A stretch of DNA of 64,000 nt, taken from contig CM065322.1 of the NCBI GenBank assembly GCA_033032175.1, positions 10,354,001 to 10,418,000 on the forward strand. Direction: 5' to 3'. Source of the stretch: Saturnia japonica. Lineage: Eukaryota > Arthropoda > Insecta > Lepidoptera > Saturniidae. The notes beneath the pieces were generated by a model. It was not told the origin of the DNA. It ran no database searches and saw nothing but the letters and a program-made list of their open reading frames with translations. The translations under genes and the position numbers were made by a program. Shown one piece after another: positions 46,441-57,795 of this stretch (position 1 is its first letter; each line of letters opens with the position of its first letter).

Positions 46441-47231
46441 CACATATTTCCAAAATATTATTCGACTAGGCAATCAAGTTACAAATATCTATAATTTTTT
46501 CAAATATTTGTATTAGTACATTATTAGTTTTATTTTATATTGATCCATTTTCGCAAATATAATCATTTATGATTTTTCATAAATATAACAAACAACTGTA
46601 TCTTGTTTATGTTACCGAACAATGATAATTAAGTTAATGAGAACCATATACAATAAAATATATTGTTTATTTACACGGATCTCTCTCTAATTGTTTATAT
46701 GTTGCATTGTAAGCACAATCACATTGTCTCTATATAAATTTTACTTTATGAACCTGCCGTATATACGTATACATACCTATTTATTTTTGTAACATAAATG
46801 TTACAATATATTGTATAACATGCTGTGTATCTAATAGCCCAAATTTTAATAATATCGTACGGTTGGTGCCTTGAACCGGCGAAGGTGTCTAATTAATTTG
46901 TTTAAATGTCATTCGCTCCTGCAAAGGCCTGGTATTCGAGAACGTTCCGAATTATAGGGTGCACTAATTACAAGCGTTGAGAGTTACAAAAGTGGGCAAG
47001 GTTCGTGGAAGCAGTCTGAATTTCTTATACCTTAATAACATGTATGTACTTATACAAGTCATAATTACGTGTTTTAAATAAACTCACATTCTGTATTGAA
47101 TGAACTCTTTATCTCGAAATTCAGTGATATAAATAACAGTAAAGAATAGACAATTTAATGTTAACATTTTTCTCAATTGTACAAGGTGTAAGGTACAAAC
47201 GTAAACGTAGAGTTGCTTTTGTTATATCACA
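46441..47231. other. Intergenic, nothing recognised
   Basis: AT-rich; a GC-moderate patch at 46880-47000 has no identified content. Confidence 0.35.
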
Positions 47232-47480
47232 AAACAATGATGGCTCAGTTGTAGTGTTAACGAACACAGCGTCGATTGATGTGAGTTCGAATCCCTACAA
47301 ATAATCTGAGCTTTTGGTGAAGGAAGACATCTTGATGAAACAATAGCATAGTGGTAGGGTGTTTTCAATACCTGACTGGCGAGCTAACACCTTCAAGTTG
47401 AAGGAAGAAAGTTGATGTGAAGATGGCACAGAGGTTGAGCACTACGTCGATTGACGTAGGTTAATAATTCAATGAACCGT
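47232..47480 (+). mobile_element. tRNA-derived SINE, family B
   Basis: A box in GATGGCTCAGTTGTAGTG and B box in GTGAGTTCGAATCCCTACAA, 40 bases apart as in a tRNA, followed by the TTTTGGTGAAGGAAGACATC body. It gives the best view of the family's promoter head. Confidence 0.6.
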
Positions 47481-47924
47481 TGACCGACAACTTCGCAACG
47501 AAGCCAGAGCATGTAGGCCATTTTCTAGTACTTACCCTAGTTAGTTATTACCCTCTAGATAGATACCTATGCGCCTACGAGAGTATGATCCATGCGCTCC
47601 GGTAGCTTGCTAAGCTACTATCTTTGGTCAAATTTTTACTTAAAATCTTTGCCTGCGCTTGCATATAAATCGCGTTCATTTGCTCTTATGATATTGAATT
47701 TCTCAAACCAGGCATTTTCAAACTATTTCAGTTTAATAAAGGCGCGAATTTTAGTAGGTTGGTATAATAAAGACTTTTGTCGATATAGGTAAGCGGTCTC
47801 CAAACGCAATTATTATTTTCGTTTCGTAATTTTATTTTTACTTACATTTTATGACTTTTTTTAAGTATTTTTAAAAAAATTACATTCGATTAGCAAAGGT
47901 ATTATTGCCAATTCTTGTAGCATA

Positions 47925-48130
47925 TCAATTGAGGAATTACATAAATAGATACCTACTTCCTGAGTACGAAATTTCACAAAAAAACTATCAAGCCGTTTTT
48001 GATTTAATCCATACGTACAATTTTTTTAAAGCTATTTTCGTGATAGACATGTAATAGACATCTATCACAACATTTGGAAAAATAGTATACGTACAAACAG
48101 AACTACAGACATTAATTTTATGAGTGAATA
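47925..48130 (-). mobile_element. Helitron-like fragment
   Basis: TCTTGTAGCATATCAATTGA, CTATCAAGCCGTTTTTGATT, TATTTTCGTGATAGAC; internal part of the 27088 family. Confidence 0.45.
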
Positions 48131-48591
48131 ATTTCGAGTAAAACCACGTTATTAAGACCTAATTTCGTTGAATTCCAATATTGTCTGAGTAATATTAAAA
48201 AAAGAAAAACGAATAAGTTTCTAACTTGTTTCTCGCACTAACTCGGTTAACTCATAGAGCGTTGGCATTACTGTTGGTGGAAAAAGAAACGGTAAAACAA
48301 CAAAGTTCCACCGTTGCAATACACTGTAATTGCAGCTCAACTGAATAAAATGATTAAAAAAAAGTAGAAAGTTTCTATCAACTGAAGCCGGGAAGTAAAC
48401 ATTAAATTAAATTGTGACCGAACGGGTGCTTTTACACCACAAGACTACTATAAATATTCTAATAATTACTTCATTGCTTGCGTTTTTTTTCGCTTATGAT
48501 TTAAAAAATTAAAGATTGTATATTAGATACAAATATATATTGTAGAAAAAATACGGTATCGAAGGACAAATTAATATACACATATAAATGC

Positions 48592-48740
48592 ACTAGCGAC
48601 CCGCCCCTGCTTCGCACTCTTGTAATTCACAAATTGGTGTATCGCGATTTAGATGCTCATTAAGAACGGATTTTGGGAAATTCAACCTCTAGGGGTATAA
48701 AATAGGGGTTGAGAGTTTGCATGAGGTGGGGGGAAAATCA
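48592..48740 (-). mobile_element. Helitron-like 3' terminal fragment, GCGACCCG type
   Basis: CACTAGCGACCCGCCCCTGC then TTCGCACT; CTAG lies at the boundary. Related to 33088-33120. Confidence 0.4.
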
Positions 48741-50463
48741 TGATTTCTACAACTACATTTTTTCCTTACAGCTTTATAACGTTCGGATCTACGGGCTCGA
48801 CCGCATTTTTTTACTTGTTTCAGTTACTAACATTTACCTTTTTATTTACCTTCTTTTCCACTATTGCTTTCAGATTTAACATTTTCAGGTTCACCTCAAC
48901 AATTAATAAAAAAACGTTTTTTGTTGCAGAAAGATGAAATAATCGTTTATCTTTTCAGGCGGAAGTAGCAAAGAAAATTTGGATAAAGTAATAAGATAGT
49001 TTGGAAAGAAACGTTCTTATATTATATATAAAAGGAACAATATTTTACTATACAACATTTCAAATCATTTTACGATGGAAGTAAGATTTAGAAAGGATAT
49101 CTAGGGAGGCGCACGCAGTCGTTTACACCGCTGTAAAACATTGTGAAGTCTCACAAAAATAAAGGTGTAACATAAAACATGGTCCGTGATAACGATACAT
49201 TGCTGTGATAAAATATTTATATGATATTGCAAAGCCTTTATATTTCGTTCTTCGCTCGTGTACAAAAATGGTATTATCTGAAAAAGCACAGAGTTTCGTC
49301 CAAACGCAAGGTAGTTAAACAAAAAAGAAAATCAACTTTCATGAATTTTGAAGAGTTCCCTAGTGTATCTTCGAAGATGGAGGTCCAATGCCAATAAAAT
49401 GGGATCACCGCAGAGGTGTCCAAAGAATCATCTAAATATGTTCATAAACATAAAAGTTATGGCTAAACATTCATAAAAAACTCTCCGCCAGTACGCTTTC
49501 TGCTAACGAACCGCTATGTTAAAACCGTTAAACATAGGAAAATAGAGAAACAATACCAATAGGTAATAAAGAAAATATTATACTATTTACTATGCATCTG
49601 TGTAAATTAGAAAGATCTAAAACCACTATAACTAACTTTAATATTTAAACCACGATAAGTAATTGAATGTTACAGAATAAATCAAAAATATTTATGCTAT
49701 GTTAGAAATATACGTGAAGCAACAATAACCCGACCTGGATCATTGTTTACTATTAGGTATATAGATAACATTATATGCAGAAGGGCTTTCAAAATTGTAT
49801 ATAATGTACCTTGTTGGTTTTGATTATCGGTTATTGACTGTGAATTTTAGACATTTTTATTGAAGGGCTGAACCGACTGTATCTTTTTATTGTATTAACA
49901 TAGAAACTTGATTTTTACAGCAGTTTGAAGACATAGGTATTCGGTATTAATTTCAAACATATACCTGAAGTTCTTTTCGTTTTACATTATAATTTCAAAC
50001 TTAATTAGAAATTCCTTATTTTTGGATTTATTCCTAAACTTTTATTAAAAAGACCTCATCTTAGTGCCAAATGTTAAGACTGTAGGTCTGCGCGAAGTAT
50101 CCTACTATAAGGTTTTAATAATCGATTCGTGAGCGTTATTTTAACTATGACATGTTATATTTCTTTAATGCGTTAATCTACAAAATTTATTTTGTTACAG
50201 CAGCATAAGGCCATGGGCTTGTATATGATATTAATTTCACCTTTAGCTCATTTCGTTTGCGAAAAAAAGTGTCTTGACACACGGACATACAGACGGAAGT
50301 GATCCTATAAGGGTTCCGTTTTTATCATTATAAGCAACGAATTCCTAAAAATAACTTGAATCTAAATGACAATAATATACTAGAGTAAAATATTTAAAAA
50401 AAGAAATGTAAAAAATTACAAGGAAATACACATAGATCTTTCAAAGTATATTTGTCAGAAAAC
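48741..50463. other. Intergenic with one repeat scrap
   Basis: 49340-49430 is the partner of 22440-22520. The open frames at 48740-48937 and 49101-49322 lack motifs. Confidence 0.35.
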
Positions 50464-50650
50464 TCATAAAACTTGACTTAGACTTGCACTAGTCAACCTC
50501 TCGAGAGATATTGCCCTCGGCCGATATTGAAAATGTGAGTTGTATGCAACCCCCTGTATTTGGAGATCACTCCAAAGCGCACGTACGAAATCCTGGCGAA
50601 ATTGGAAGACGTACTCAACGTAATCTAGGATGTTGGGAAAATACATTCGG
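50464..50650 (-). other. Unassigned open frame in a GC-richer block
   Basis: The - strand frame from 50646 reads FPNILDYVEYVFQFRQDFVR and ends SLSQVL. Balanced composition unlike the surroundings suggests a transposon or pseudogene piece. I do not recognise it. Confidence 0.25.
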
Positions 50651-50817
50651 ATTATATTTCTTATTATTATATTGAAACTAATGTATCATATCTTTGTAAT
50701 AGTAACGTTCATATTAAGAACTAGATGCAGTATTAAACTATATACTTTAACAAGGTCATAAGTATAAGGAAGCCGAAGTACTGCTTAGAAACTTGCATAC
50801 AAACAACGAACAAGAAA

Positions 50818-50880
50818 TGATGGCTCAGCGTATACAGAAACCGCCTAGATCGACGTGAGTTCGAATCCCTACAAATGTAT
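50818..50880 (+). mobile_element. SINE family B head
   Basis: TGATGGCTCAGCGTATACAG and GACGTGAGTTCGAATCCCTA, nearly identical to the head at 47232; truncated after the B box. Confidence 0.5.
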
Positions 50881-51665
50881 TTTAAGGTATCTAATTATGT
50901 AGTGTAGATGTTTAATTCACAAATATTATTGATATGTATTGAGTATCGACGTCATATAGTAATATTGGAACGTAAAAGTTGTTGTTTTGGTTTTAATACA
51001 ATTAAGCTATATCATTATTATCGATCGGATAAAATTAGAAATAGCATATTAATTATAATAATCAATCGTAATTTTACAAATTACAAATATTTAAGATGTA
51101 TAATTGTATAAATTTCAAAAATATCTGCTTCCGGTTTCTTTTTTTATGCACGTCCGCCGCAATGTAAGTGAACAATCAACACTGGTGATCGATGCAGGTA
51201 CGCAGGTATTGTATTATAATCTATGGCAGGGACAAGCCACGACCGAAAAAAGAGGACACACGTTATGTAATTCAGGCAACGACACAAATGATAAAAAAGT
51301 AAATAACTGAATAGTGTTGTAAGTAATTGTGATAATAAAAGTGGAAATCTTTGAAAGCCTTTGAATTTTGGCTCTCCCCAATAGTAGGTAGCTCACATTA
51401 ATTCTCATATAATTCAGATAATTCATATACAAATAGGTATATAATAATATTTACTTCATAATTTAGTCAGTGTAATGAAAGAAAACAAAAAATATCCACA
51501 TAATTATATGATACGAGCTCCGAGTCACATGATATATTACTGTACATTCATGAATATTTTAACCGTTACTAGGCTATCCAATTTCCCAAAAGTAACTCGT
51601 ATTTATGATTACAAAATTACATTCGGACACATATAATCCATTCGTAGGTATCCTTTATAAGTATA
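50881..51665. other. Intergenic, nothing recognised
   Basis: AT-rich; open frames at 50908 and 51104 are motif-free. Confidence 0.35.
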
Positions 51666-52347
51666 CTAGCGTTGTGGCCGCGACTTCGCACGCGTTTGTT
51701 ACTAAGCAGTAGTTATTCACATCCCGTAATTTTATTTTCACTCATATTGTTGACTATCATTATGGCGTATCAATTCAGGAATGGCATGTATTTAACATTG
51801 GTTGAAACTTATTATTCTATTCTACGATTTCTAATGTATTATTAACGATTCTTATAGCCTCTCAATTTATGGTATGATGTATGCTTTCCCTCTACCAAAT
51901 TTGATCAGAGTCGGTTAACAACTGATGAAAATGTAATTTTTTGAAGTTATTTTTTTTAAATTTGTAAAACTAATATGGACAATTGTTACAGCCTATCAAT
52001 AGCGTAATTACTTATACTTTGCGTGTACAAAATTTCATCGAAATCTGTCAAGAATTAAAGGAAATATTTATATTTGGGAGAAACCATTTTTACGATTTCT
52101 AAAAGTAATATAGAAATTTCTTATACCCTATCAATTGACCAATGGCCTAAGAATCCTGTGTGCAAAATTTCTTAAGAAACAGTCAAGCGAATTTTGAGTT
52201 AAATCCGGACATACAACCAGAGAGACAAGCCAACATTTTTTTAATAGTATATTTGTGATCAGTGTCGTTCATGTAGTAGGTATACCTATAGGGATTTTTA
52301 TGAAAAATATAAACTGTACAGACAAACAACAGATTTCTTAATTAACA
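51666..52347 (-). mobile_element. Helitron-like element, array copy 1
   Basis: 3' terminus CTAG at 51666-51669, then CGACTTCGCACGCGTTTGTT. Repeated internal units follow, with CTTATAGCCTCTCAATTTAT, and a far end with AACAACAGATTTCTTAATTA. The 5' TC end is blurred. Confidence 0.6.
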
Positions 52348-52367
52348 TAGGTAAGAATTATATTAAA

Positions 52368-53338
52368 CTAGCGGTGTGCTCGCGGCTCCGTTTGTTACCA
52401 CGCAGTAATTATTTACATCTCCTAATTTTATTTTTAGTCATATTATTAACAATGCATAATGCCGTATCAATTGAGGAGTGGCATTGCCGCATTTCTCGTG
52501 TACAATTTTCATTAAAATCAGTTGAAAATGATTATTCTATTCTACGATTTTTAATGCATTATTAACGGATTCTTATAGCCTCTCAATTATAGTATGATGT
52601 GTGGTTTCCGCCTACAAAATTTGAACAGAGTAGGTTGAGAGAACTTTTTTATTTTTTATTTCTAGAAGTAATATCGACAATTCTTAAAGCCCATCAATTA
52701 TGTAAATACTTGGACTTCCCGTGTACAAAATTTCATCAAAATCGGTTAAAAATTAATGATGAAATTTAAAATTTATGGAAATTCTTTTTTTACGATTCCT
52801 AAAAGTGTTATTGAAAATTCTCATAACTTATCATTCATGGAATGCTTTATACTTTCCGATATTAACATTTCCCGTACATTTACATTACACTACATTACAA
52901 CCGTACATTAAAGAAAATAGTTTTTTTGGAAATTCTTTTTTTTACGATTCCTAAAAGTGTTATTGAAAATTCTCATAACTTATCATTCATGGAATGCTTT
53001 ATACTTTCCGATATTAACATTTCCCGTACATCAATATTACGTCATTACAACCATATTTTAAAGAAAATAGATTTTTTGTAAAAAAAAAATCACGATTTCA
53101 AATAATAATATTTAAATTTTTATACTCTATCAAGTTACCGATGACATAAGTATCCTGTGTAAAAAAAATTATAACAATCGTTTAAGCCATTTTTGAGTTA
53201 AAGCAGGACGTACAAACAGACAGACAGACAAAAAAAAATGGCATATTCGTGATCAGTATCGTTCATATAGTGTGCCTATTGGGAAAATATGGAAAAATAT
53301 TATAAGTACAGACAGGACTACAGATTTATTAATATAGA
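52368..53338 (-). mobile_element. Helitron-like element, array copy 2 (both ends visible)
   Basis: On the - strand it begins TCTATATTAATAAATCTG (5' end at 53338) and ends GCACACCGCTAG (3' end at 52368). The flanking bases are A before and T after, exactly the Helitron insertion rule. It contains a 152-base internal duplication. No Rep/helicase frame, so non-autonomous. Confidence 0.65.
52776..53075 (-). repeat. 152-bp tandem duplication within a Helitron-like copy
   Basis: ACGATTCCTAAAAGTGTTAT starts at 52792 and again at 52944. The following 100 bases, through ACTTTCCGATATTAACATTT, are nearly unchanged between the two. Confidence 0.8.
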
Positions 53339-53341
53339 TAA

Positions 53342-53732
53342 GTAGCGGTGTGCCCGCGGCTCCACAAGTGTTTCTTACGCAGTAATTATTTACATCCCGT
53401 AATTTTATTTTAACTCATATTATTAACAATTCATATAGTCTATCAATTGAAAAATTACATATTGTTAAGTTGGTACAATTTTTACGTTGTCTAAATGTAT
53501 TGTTGATGATTGTTATAGCCTATCAATTAGGGATTGACGTATGCTTCCCGCCTACAAAATTAGATCAGAATCGGTTGACAATTGATGAAAATAAATTTTT
53601 CGTTTTTTATTTAACGATTTCTAAAAATGGTTATTATTGAAGACTCTTATAACCTATCAACTGTCCTTTATACATATAGAATGTCGATAGAGATTTTGGA
53701 AAAAAATATTACATATATATATATATATATAG
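53342..53732 (-). mobile_element. Helitron-like element, array copy 3
   Basis: Ends GCACACCGCTAC on the - strand (CTAC instead of CTAG), followed by T. Starts in a TCTATATATATA microsatellite at 53732. Shorter, with fewer internal units. Confidence 0.5.
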
Positions 53733-54099
53733 ATATATCAAATTCGTACGGATATACTTGGAGGACAAGCTCACATATGGCAATTTGATTACAATCGAAG
53801 TATAGCTTCTACTATGTTTAACGTAACAGCTGATATACGTAGATGATCATATGTATTACAAAAAAGTCTTCTCAAAACAAGAACTTTGCCTAACATTTGA
53901 CCATCTACAGGCTGGTTTAACAAAAGTTCGTTATGTGCGAGAATCATTGCAATGTATCAAGGCTAGCTGTATTTGACAACTAGTTAATTTAATAACCTAG
54001 GATACATTTTCAGGATTTTCAGTGATATCGTTACTTAAAATGTAAGTGTAATAATAATAATACAAATGAATGTCTCACAGTTGGGCATAGGTATCTTTT
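53733..54099. other. Intergenic, nothing recognised
   Basis: No gene or named repeat. Confidence 0.35.
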
Positions 54100-54360
54100 C
54101 TAAGGAAAACACGGGCGAAATCATCACGGCAACAACACTACGTATCATTGGCGATTTCAAACGACGAGAAATTCCACCTAAAGTGCTATTTTCTACATGT
54201 CAGGTTCCCTCACGAAGTTTTTCTTCGCCATAAGCCGCGCTAACAATTCAGATAAGTAAATGTACACGTTTACCGAAAAATTTCTTGGCAAGTACATGCC
54301 GGAGCACGAACCTGCAGACATCGAGATAGTATTCCGCCGGCAAAAAACCACGTCCTAGAC
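54100..54360 (-). mobile_element. tRNA-derived SINE, family C, inverted copy
   Basis: CAGGTTCCCTCACGAAGTTT then TTCTTCGCC, and at the right GGAGCACGAACCTGCAGACA (B box on the - strand). Mirror of 39030-39275. Confidence 0.45.
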
Positions 54361-55084
54361 GAGAGATATGAGATTTTTTATGTAACTTTAATTTAGCAAC
54401 ATAAAGATACAATGAAAAATTAACAAATAAAAAAATTGTGTTTAAAATATAAGTGAATACAAGCTAAATTATTAAAAAGGAAACAAAAAACCCGTCTGCA
54501 ATAAAAACACTTGTCTAATTATTTTTGCTACCTATTTATTTAATTTTGATTTCCAGACGTCATACTTAAATATTTATTAGACTATGTCACTTCCACAATT
54601 AAGACGAAGCTAACGACACCTCGTATCCTAAAATCCGTCAAGCCGTTTAGGCTATAAAGCGTGCCAAAGAAATAGACATGCATAAATACGCTCGTAAAAC
54701 ATAACCCTCCTTTTTACGTAGTCGGGTAAAAAGTACCTATGTATTTTATTGTACCAAGGCAAAGTGAGACGGCACACTGCCTGATGGTAAACAGAATACG
54801 ATCCAAATATAAAGACGATTTTGAAATCGTAGGCCGTGGTGTATCTAGCCAGGATCTTCCCTTTGTTGGGATGACTTCTCAATAAAATAAGTCGGCAGGT
54901 TGACGCTTAATGACTGTATTTATGTATATTGGTACATAATGGTTTATTATAATTTATAAGTAATAATTTACATAGGTGTATCCCAAATTATTCAAGACGA
55001 TTTTTAGTAGTCATCAGACAAGACTATTTCTGACATGTTCTCTGTTCGAACATTTCTAATTGTACTTACTTTCTAAACGGCCGA
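54361..55084. other. Intergenic with repeat scraps
   Basis: 54625-54735 (CGTCAAGCCGTTTAGGCTAT, GCGTGCCAAAGAAATAGACA) and 54765-54800 (GGCACACTGCCTGATGGTAA) look like LINE-tail pieces; the rest is unassigned. Confidence 0.35.
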
Positions 55085-55230
55085 TACAAATCAAATAGTG
55101 GCGGTCGAGATGCCACAACGACCACTGAGAGATCAGTAAACTATCGACAGTCACCTCTAGCTGATCTTGAGATGCGACAAACCAAAAGAGAGTCATCTAA
55201 TGTACCTTTTGTGGTGGATGCGATCCAGTC
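55085..55230 (+). repeat. Dispersed repeat family E copy
   Basis: CACAACGACCACTGAGAGAT, GATCTTGAGATGCGACAAAC, CAAAAGAGAGTCA; see 39480 and 40560. Confidence 0.5.
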
Positions 55231-55861
55231 GACACAATTGTCGCAGTATTTCTACCCAGTATATAGTCTATCACGTCGTTAAACACAAGTGTTGAGTAAA
55301 CTTTAATGTACTGTTTTTTTTTTTTAAGTTTTGCTATAGAATTAAATTTCTTTTTTACTTATTTTCATTAAAAACTTATAACATCCACGCGTCGCTTCTA
55401 GAAGTTAATTAAAATTGATGCGTTGTATCTCACACACAGACTTCTAATTGCGCGTACATGACAAACACATTCATATTACTGAAATGAGAAACTCTCAACA
55501 CTTGCTAATCTCCATTTTTCATTCGGTGTACTAATTAAAATTTTATTGTTTTACTTTTCAGAAACTGTAGTTCAGTTCAGTTCAGTGGGTTGAGCTATGT
55601 GTTGATAGGTCAGTCAGTTCGTTCTATTTGTGATAAATAAGGAAAAGCCTTTTTTCTAAATTACTTCAAGAGGCAAAAGAGAGGATATGCAATATTATAC
55701 ATCTCATTACTTTTGTAGTTAGTGCGAGTAAGTACTATCAGTTTTAAATTCAGAGACACAGAAACTACATAATAGTAAAAAAAACATTTGGGCGATTCCG
55801 CTGCTACAAAGTAATTGATTATGTATGTTGTCTCATTAATAATCCAATCTCTAGGCATAGT
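55231..55861. other. Left flank of the young errantivirus
   Basis: AT-rich, no gene recognised; a CAGTTCAGTTCAGT run lies at about 55572-55585. Confidence 0.4.
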
Positions 55862-55865
55862 AGGT

Positions 55866-56172
55866 AGTTAAATTTCGGGAGCACTGCCGAGGGTTTTTAA
55901 AAAGTCTAAGACAAGACTGATTCTCAAGAAGCTTTATTAAGAATGCTTTTATTTGTTACAAATGTCTCTTTTATAAACTCTTATTCTATAAACACAAAGT
56001 GGGGCTGTTTACTATGAAATAATGAGAAATATGTCGCAATACATTCAGTCAAAACACCAGGTGTCTATCAGTAGTTTGCAGACATAATATGGGTTAAAAA
56101 CGTAACATCAGCATTTCTAACGTATGTACCAATTAACAAGACGTAATAAGAGAGGGTACAGACTGCATAACT
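55866..56172 (-). repeat. 3' LTR of the errantivirus
   Basis: On the - strand it starts AGTTATGCAGTCTGTACCC and ends CCCGAAATTTAACT. It contains GTTTATAAAAGAG (TATA-like), two AATAAA signals and TCAGTC, the insect-type initiator (complement 55915-55920). The last 13 env codons are read from this LTR. Confidence 0.95.
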
Positions 56173-57776
56173 CCTCCCCCCTCAAGTTCGAAATTATCAG
56201 AGGGATGATTATCACTATGATTATTTCGATAGCAATAATTTTTACAAAAACTGAGCTTATATACTAAGAATACAAGAATTAATAGAAATATAATCACATA
56301 TAACAATAAAGTTCCGGCACTAACACTTTTTACATTAATAATTCTTTCACTTGATGTTTTTAGTTCACTTTCACTGATTTTTAAAAGATTATTTAAATGT
56401 TGAAGATTTATTAATTCACTGTTATCCAAATTGATGGGTTCACGTTGCAATTGTTGCTCAGTAATTGTTATTTCGGGAAGATTAATAATCGGTAATTTTG
56501 ACATCTTCAAATTACTCGTAGTAATATGGTGAGCTTTTAGCGTAATTTCACCAATTTTAACATCGCAATGGTCATCTAGGACGAGGAAGTATGTCCCTTC
56601 TATATTTTCTTTCGTTATTTCGTCGTTACAAATTTTTGATAATATATTCTCAGCGTTACTATGAAGAATCCATCTCTCTTTTCCAATTGGTTGTATCTTA
56701 ATGGTCTTGATTTCAACTGGTACTGGATGACAAGAACTCGTATTCGAAGAAAATTGAATTAATGCTGTTATGCAAGTGTCTTCTGAAGTTGTTCGAGAAT
56801 CATCCTCGTGACACAGGAACATTTCGTCGTGAAGTTCATTACAAGGTAAAGTGAGCGAGACAAATTTAGACCCTTTTACTAATAGGTAAGGAAATTTAGG
56901 AATAATGATGGTGGTATGATTAGAAGGATTGGTCATAGGTATTGGAATTGCTCTGTAGTATGTATAAATTTCATCTCTAATTATTGGTATATCTAAAATG
57001 AATGTTATTTGACTTCCTTTTGTATAAGCTTTAAGCTCTATACATTGCTCTATTTTAACTAAATTGTCATAACTTACTGGATACACAAGTTTGTAGAATT
57101 TCTCTATCTTTTTTAACAATTCTAATAATTCATTTGAGTTTATAAGAGATTGGTGTAATATTTTTAATTTACTGAATGCCAGAGAAGTTTCAATTTCATT
57201 CAACCGAATGTAGAGTAGTTGAAAATTATGGAAAAATAAATTATAAACATTAATAAAATTATGGGTAGTTATATCAATATTAGTTTGATTTATTAATTTT
57301 TTTATTTCTCGTAACTCTTTATCTATTCGAATGAAATTGTCCTTCGTGAAATTTGTTATCTTTATCATTGATTCAGAAATATCTGATATTAAGGTTACCT
57401 TTTTAATGAGTGTATTTTGGCGTGTCGTTAGAGAATCAATCATATTTTCATATCTTAAAGCATCATTATGATCTAAGTTACCAGTTATAAGCTTAATAAT
57501 AGATCCAAGAGGATTGAGAAGTCCACGTTTAATTCTAGTTGATGGAGATAACTGTTCTAATTTTTGAATACTAATATTCATTACATAATTCGTTTGAAGC
57601 TTTACATTAAAAAGTTGAACATTAGATGTTTCATTATCAAAATGTGTTTTTAAATATTGATTAAATTTAGTATATCTTTTTATATTGAATTCTAAATCCT
57701 CACGTATCAGACTTAAATCTAAAATCTTAATTATTGTCCACTTATCATAACTTACACTAGCTTGACCTTGTTTCAC
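56133..57776 (-). CDS. env: Errantivirus Env (baculovirus-F-like fusion glycoprotein)
   Basis: 547 codons in the open segment quoted. The frame is open further upstream into pol and this segment begins with GTG, so the true N-terminus, including the signal peptide, must come from a spliced mRNA. A pyrimidine-rich ...TTCACAG acceptor lies at complement 57805 in the pol/env overlap. A furin-type site RIKR at residues 81-84 is followed by GLLNPLGSIIKLITGNL, the fusion-peptide region shared by gypsy env and baculovirus F. Several N-glycosylation sequons. A membrane anchor at about 488-511 (SAGTLLLYVIIFLLILVFLV nearby) precedes a cytoplasmic tail of 36 residues. The last 13 codons lie in the 3' LTR and the polypurine tract encodes part of LEGGGV. 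The frame is intact, which implies recent selection for, or recent descent from, an infectious-type element. Confidence 0.92.
   Translation of the reverse strand: MKQGQASVSYDKWTIIKILDLSLIREDLEFNIKRYTKFNQYLKTHFDNETSNVQLFNVKLQTNYVMNISIQKLEQLSPSTRIKRGLLNPLGSIIKLITGNLDHNDALRYENMIDSLTTRQNTLIKKVTLISDISESMIKITNFTKDNFIRIDKELREIKKLINQTNIDITTHNFINVYNLFFHNFQLLYIRLNEIETSLAFSKLKILHQSLINSNELLELLKKIEKFYKLVYPVSYDNLVKIEQCIELKAYTKGSQITFILDIPIIRDEIYTYYRAIPIPMTNPSNHTTIIIPKFPYLLVKGSKFVSLTLPCNELHDEMFLCHEDDSRTTSEDTCITALIQFSSNTSSCHPVPVEIKTIKIQPIGKERWILHSNAENILSKICNDEITKENIEGTYFLVLDDHCDVKIGEITLKAHHITTSNLKMSKLPIINLPEITITEQQLQREPINLDNSELINLQHLNNLLKISESELKTSSERIINVKSVSAGTLLLYVIIFLLILVFLVYKLSFCKNYCYRNNHSDNHPSDNFELEGGGVMQSVPSLITSC
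56173..56183 (-). other. Polypurine tract
   Basis: On the - strand GAGGGGGGAGG directly abuts the AGTTATGC start of the 3' LTR, the required place for plus-strand priming. It lies within the env reading frame. Confidence 0.85.
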
Positions 57777-57795
57777 AAGGACTATACCGGGATTT

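Noticed and set aside
51666..53732. A CRISPR-like or satellite array
   Set aside because: Units are 100-1000 bases, diverged, and bounded by Helitron-type termini; no short direct repeats with unique spacers.
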